Origin: UBA4971 sp029551185
GTDB taxonomy: Bacteria; Bacillota; SHA-98; UBA4971
Direction: 5' to 3'
Assembly: GCA_035593725.1 (NCBI GenBank)
Contig: DAOSZN010000043.1
Coordinates: 1-12,469, forward strand
DNA length: 12,469 bases
Position numbers and translations under genes: made by a program. This document shows positions 9,701 to 12,469 of the stretch, one piece after another (position 1 is the stretch's first letter; each line of letters begins with the position of its first letter). The notes under the pieces are model-generated. The model saw only the letters and a program-made list of their open reading frames with translations. It was not told the DNA's origin and ran no database searches.

Positions 9701-12469
9701 TCATTGTTATTGTGTGCGCCACCCTGACCACTGCGTCAAGTGTATCTGTCAGCGGTATGATTGGGTGGGTGGGTTTAGTGATCCCTCATTTAACAAGAAA
9801 ACTTGTAGGGAATAATTATAGCTATCTGATGCCTGCCACCATGTTATTCGGTGCCATTTTTTTGTTGATGGTGGATAACGTTTCAAGGACCCTTCTCGCT
9901 ACAGAGATCCCCTTGGGGATACTCACTGCTTTTATTGGAGCTCCGTTTTTCATCTACTTAATTACAAGGGAGAGAGAGACCTATTGAGCATTGAGGTGTC
10001 AAATCTTAGTTTCAGCTATGGGGGACAACCTGTTCTGGAGGATGTAAGTTTTACGGCAGAGAGGAATGAATTACTGTCTATTATAGGTCCTAACGGGGTG
10101 GGGAAAACCACTCTGTTCCGTTGCATCCTTGGCTTGCTTAGTGGGTACAAGGGCGAAATACTACTGGACGGGATTAATATCAAAAAGCTGAGGATTGAGG
10201 AGATGGCGAAACTGATCGCCTATATACCTCAGATTCACTATCCTTCATTTAATTACAGTGTGTTTGATATGGTGCTCATGGGTACATCTGTTCAAGTATC
10301 CGCTATTTCCGCACCCGGCAGAAAAGAGAGAAAGCTTGTAGAGACAGCCTTGAAGAGGCTTGGAATTTATCATCTGAAAGATCGGGGATACACCAGAATA
10401 AGCGGTGGTGAGAGGCAACTTGTTCTATTAGCACGTGCGCTGGTGCAGCAGGCCAAAATCCTCATTTTAGATGAACCCACCTCAAACTTGGATTTTGGCA
10501 ATCAGGTTCGTGTTCTGACGGAGATAAAGTCCTTGGCTAGAGAGGGCTATACTGTTATCCAAGCGACCCATAACCCTGATCAGACATTCCTGTTTTCAGA
10601 CACAGTAATGGCTATGAAGGATGGACGGGTTTTGGCCTGGGGCACACCGAATGAGATTTATACGGCAGATTTAATCTGCAACCTCTATGGAGTTGAGGTG
10701 ACAATGGAGAGCCTTCATCATGATAAAGCAAGGGTATGTATTCCCAAAAGCATAGTGGAAGAGAATCATGCGCGTAAGGTTTGCTCTTAATCTACTACTC
10801 AAGGAGGAAAAGTCAATGAGAAGGAAAAGGGTTTTCGCTTTAGTTCTTGTGGTGTGTTTGAGTCTGGTCTTGCCAATGGCTGCGACGTGTAGCAATATAA
10901 ACCCAAGTCAGTATACAGTGGCTGCTTTGGCTGAGACTGTAAGCTTTACTGACTCTGCAGGGCGTCAAGTGGAAGTGCCTGCTAATATTACTAGAATAGT
11001 TCCATCCGGTCTTCTGGCTCAAATCGTGTTATTCCCTTTGGCACCTGATATGCTGGTGGGTCTTTCCAGCAAATGGGATTCCACTGCAAAACAGTATCTG
11101 GAAACCAAGTACTATGACCTTCCTGTACTTGGTCAATTCTACGGAAAAGGCACCACTTTGAACCTGGAGGAAATAGCCAGGGTCGACCCTCAAATTATTA
11201 TTGACGTCGGTGAAGCGAAGTCCACTATTGTTAAGGATATGGACGGTATTACAGAACAGGTTGGCATACCTACAGTTCATATTGGAGCAACACTGCATAC
11301 CATGGGAGAAGCATACAGAATGTTAGGCAAACTCCTTGGCAGGGAAAAGGAAGCTGAGGTTTTGGCTGAGTATTGTGATAGCGTTTACAGCAAAACTCAG
11401 GATATTATGAAAAAAGTGGGTGATGAGGGGAAAGTTGATCTGATATACTGCACAGGCGGAGATGGACTCAATGTAATTGCGAGGGGTTCTTTTCATGCGG
11501 AGCTTCTTGATATGGTGGGCAACAATGTGGCAGTGGTAGAGGATATTTCCAGTAAAGGCACGGGAAACCCGGTAGATATGGAGCAGATTCTCATGTGGGA
11601 TCCCGATGTGATTATTTTTGCTCCTGAGAGTTACTACAGCAGTGCAGGAGAGGACAAAGTGTGGCAGAAGCTTACCGCAATTAAGAACGGTAATTACTAC
11701 GAAGTGCCCTTTGGTCCCTATAACTGGTTGGGCTTCCCTCCTTCCGTTAACCGCTACATGGGTATGATTTGGCTTACTCAGTTGCTCTATCCGGACAAGG
11801 CAGGGTACGATCTTTATGAAGAAACGGCTAAATACTATAAACTGTTCTATCACTGCGATCTAACGGAAGACCAGTATAAGGCTTTGGTTGCCAACTCACT
11901 CCTAAAGGCTGAACAATAGATTGCCCGAGCCTGGGCGCATTATCTTGTCTGATTCACCGGGCTAAGGCTTTTGGCCTTAGCCCGGAAGATGCGGCTGCTG
12001 AAGTTAAGAAAAGACGCTTAGGTGGTTTTGATGAGGCTCAATACTCCGTTCGCCCCCGTTTTCTTGATTGAGCAGTGGATATTCTCTCAGGTACAGTAGT
12101 TATGGATGATGCAGTCTGGAGAGTTGTGGCTGAAGGTGATACCCGCCGCGATTTTGGTACGGGAGCCTTGAAATTCAATATCAAAAGCAACGACATTATT
12201 ACTGACTGACAACACACAAGAAATGCAAACATTGAGGGGACTATAATTGATTTTTCGTGTTTCGTTTGATAGAATTAACCTGTCTTTCAGGGCTTGTTAC
12301 AGGTTTTAACAGGCAAAATGAGACTATTCCCCGAGAGTTGCAAATGTAATAGGCATATCGCAGATATGAGACAACCTTTTTGAGTGCGAGAGTGGCGGAA
12401 TGGCAGACGCGCTAGACTTAGGATCTAGTGGGCAACCCCCGTGAGGGTTCGACTCCCTCCTCTCGCACC

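Overview
The window looks like chromosome of an anaerobic, endospore-forming Firmicute (Clostridia-like). The evidence is a full-length SpoIVA next to an HU gene, many TTG starts behind strong G-rich Shine-Dalgarno sequences, A-type promoters with extended -10 elements, a formate/nitrite-family channel and a probable molybdenum/tungsten-cofactor riboswitch. No phage, transposase or CRISPR array was seen. Every convincing gene is on the + strand.

Layout. 1-567: speH, with its own promoter and a textbook terminator. 581-3707: a secreted DUF4139 protein, a YprB-like DEDD nuclease with a helix-hairpin-helix, and GTP cyclohydrolase I (folE), closely spaced and probably co-transcribed. 3714-5613: spoIVA behind a candidate sigma-E promoter, then hup (HU). 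In Bacillus subtilis spoIVA, hbs and the folE homologue mtrA are also neighbours, so this is an old Firmicute cluster with folE moved to the other side. 5741-6604: an FNT-family anion channel in which the usually conserved central histidine is asparagine. 6634-6837: tRNA-Pro(GGG) with a near-consensus promoter and a 16-bp perfect hairpin after it, followed by about 350 bases without a gene. 7191-8491: acylphosphatase and a patatin/RssA-like hydrolase.

8492-8973 is a 480-base leader that resembles a Moco/Tuco riboswitch. It is preceded by AT-rich dyads and followed by a hairpin that can switch with a helix closing the aptamer. It leads into a three-gene FecCD/BtuC-type ABC importer (permease, ATPase, binding protein; 8974-11919). 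The importer family is usually annotated for iron-siderophore or vitamin B12. The leader instead suggests molybdate or tungstate uptake, as in the MolABC branch of this family. Together with the FNT channel this fits formate metabolism by Mo/W enzymes, but no such enzyme is encoded here.

11920-12385 holds a 12-bp hairpin, a possible decayed reading frame interrupted by one TGA, and a promoter. The window ends inside the CCA tail of tRNA-Leu(UAG). All functions are read from sequence and remembered family motifs; no search or fold was run.
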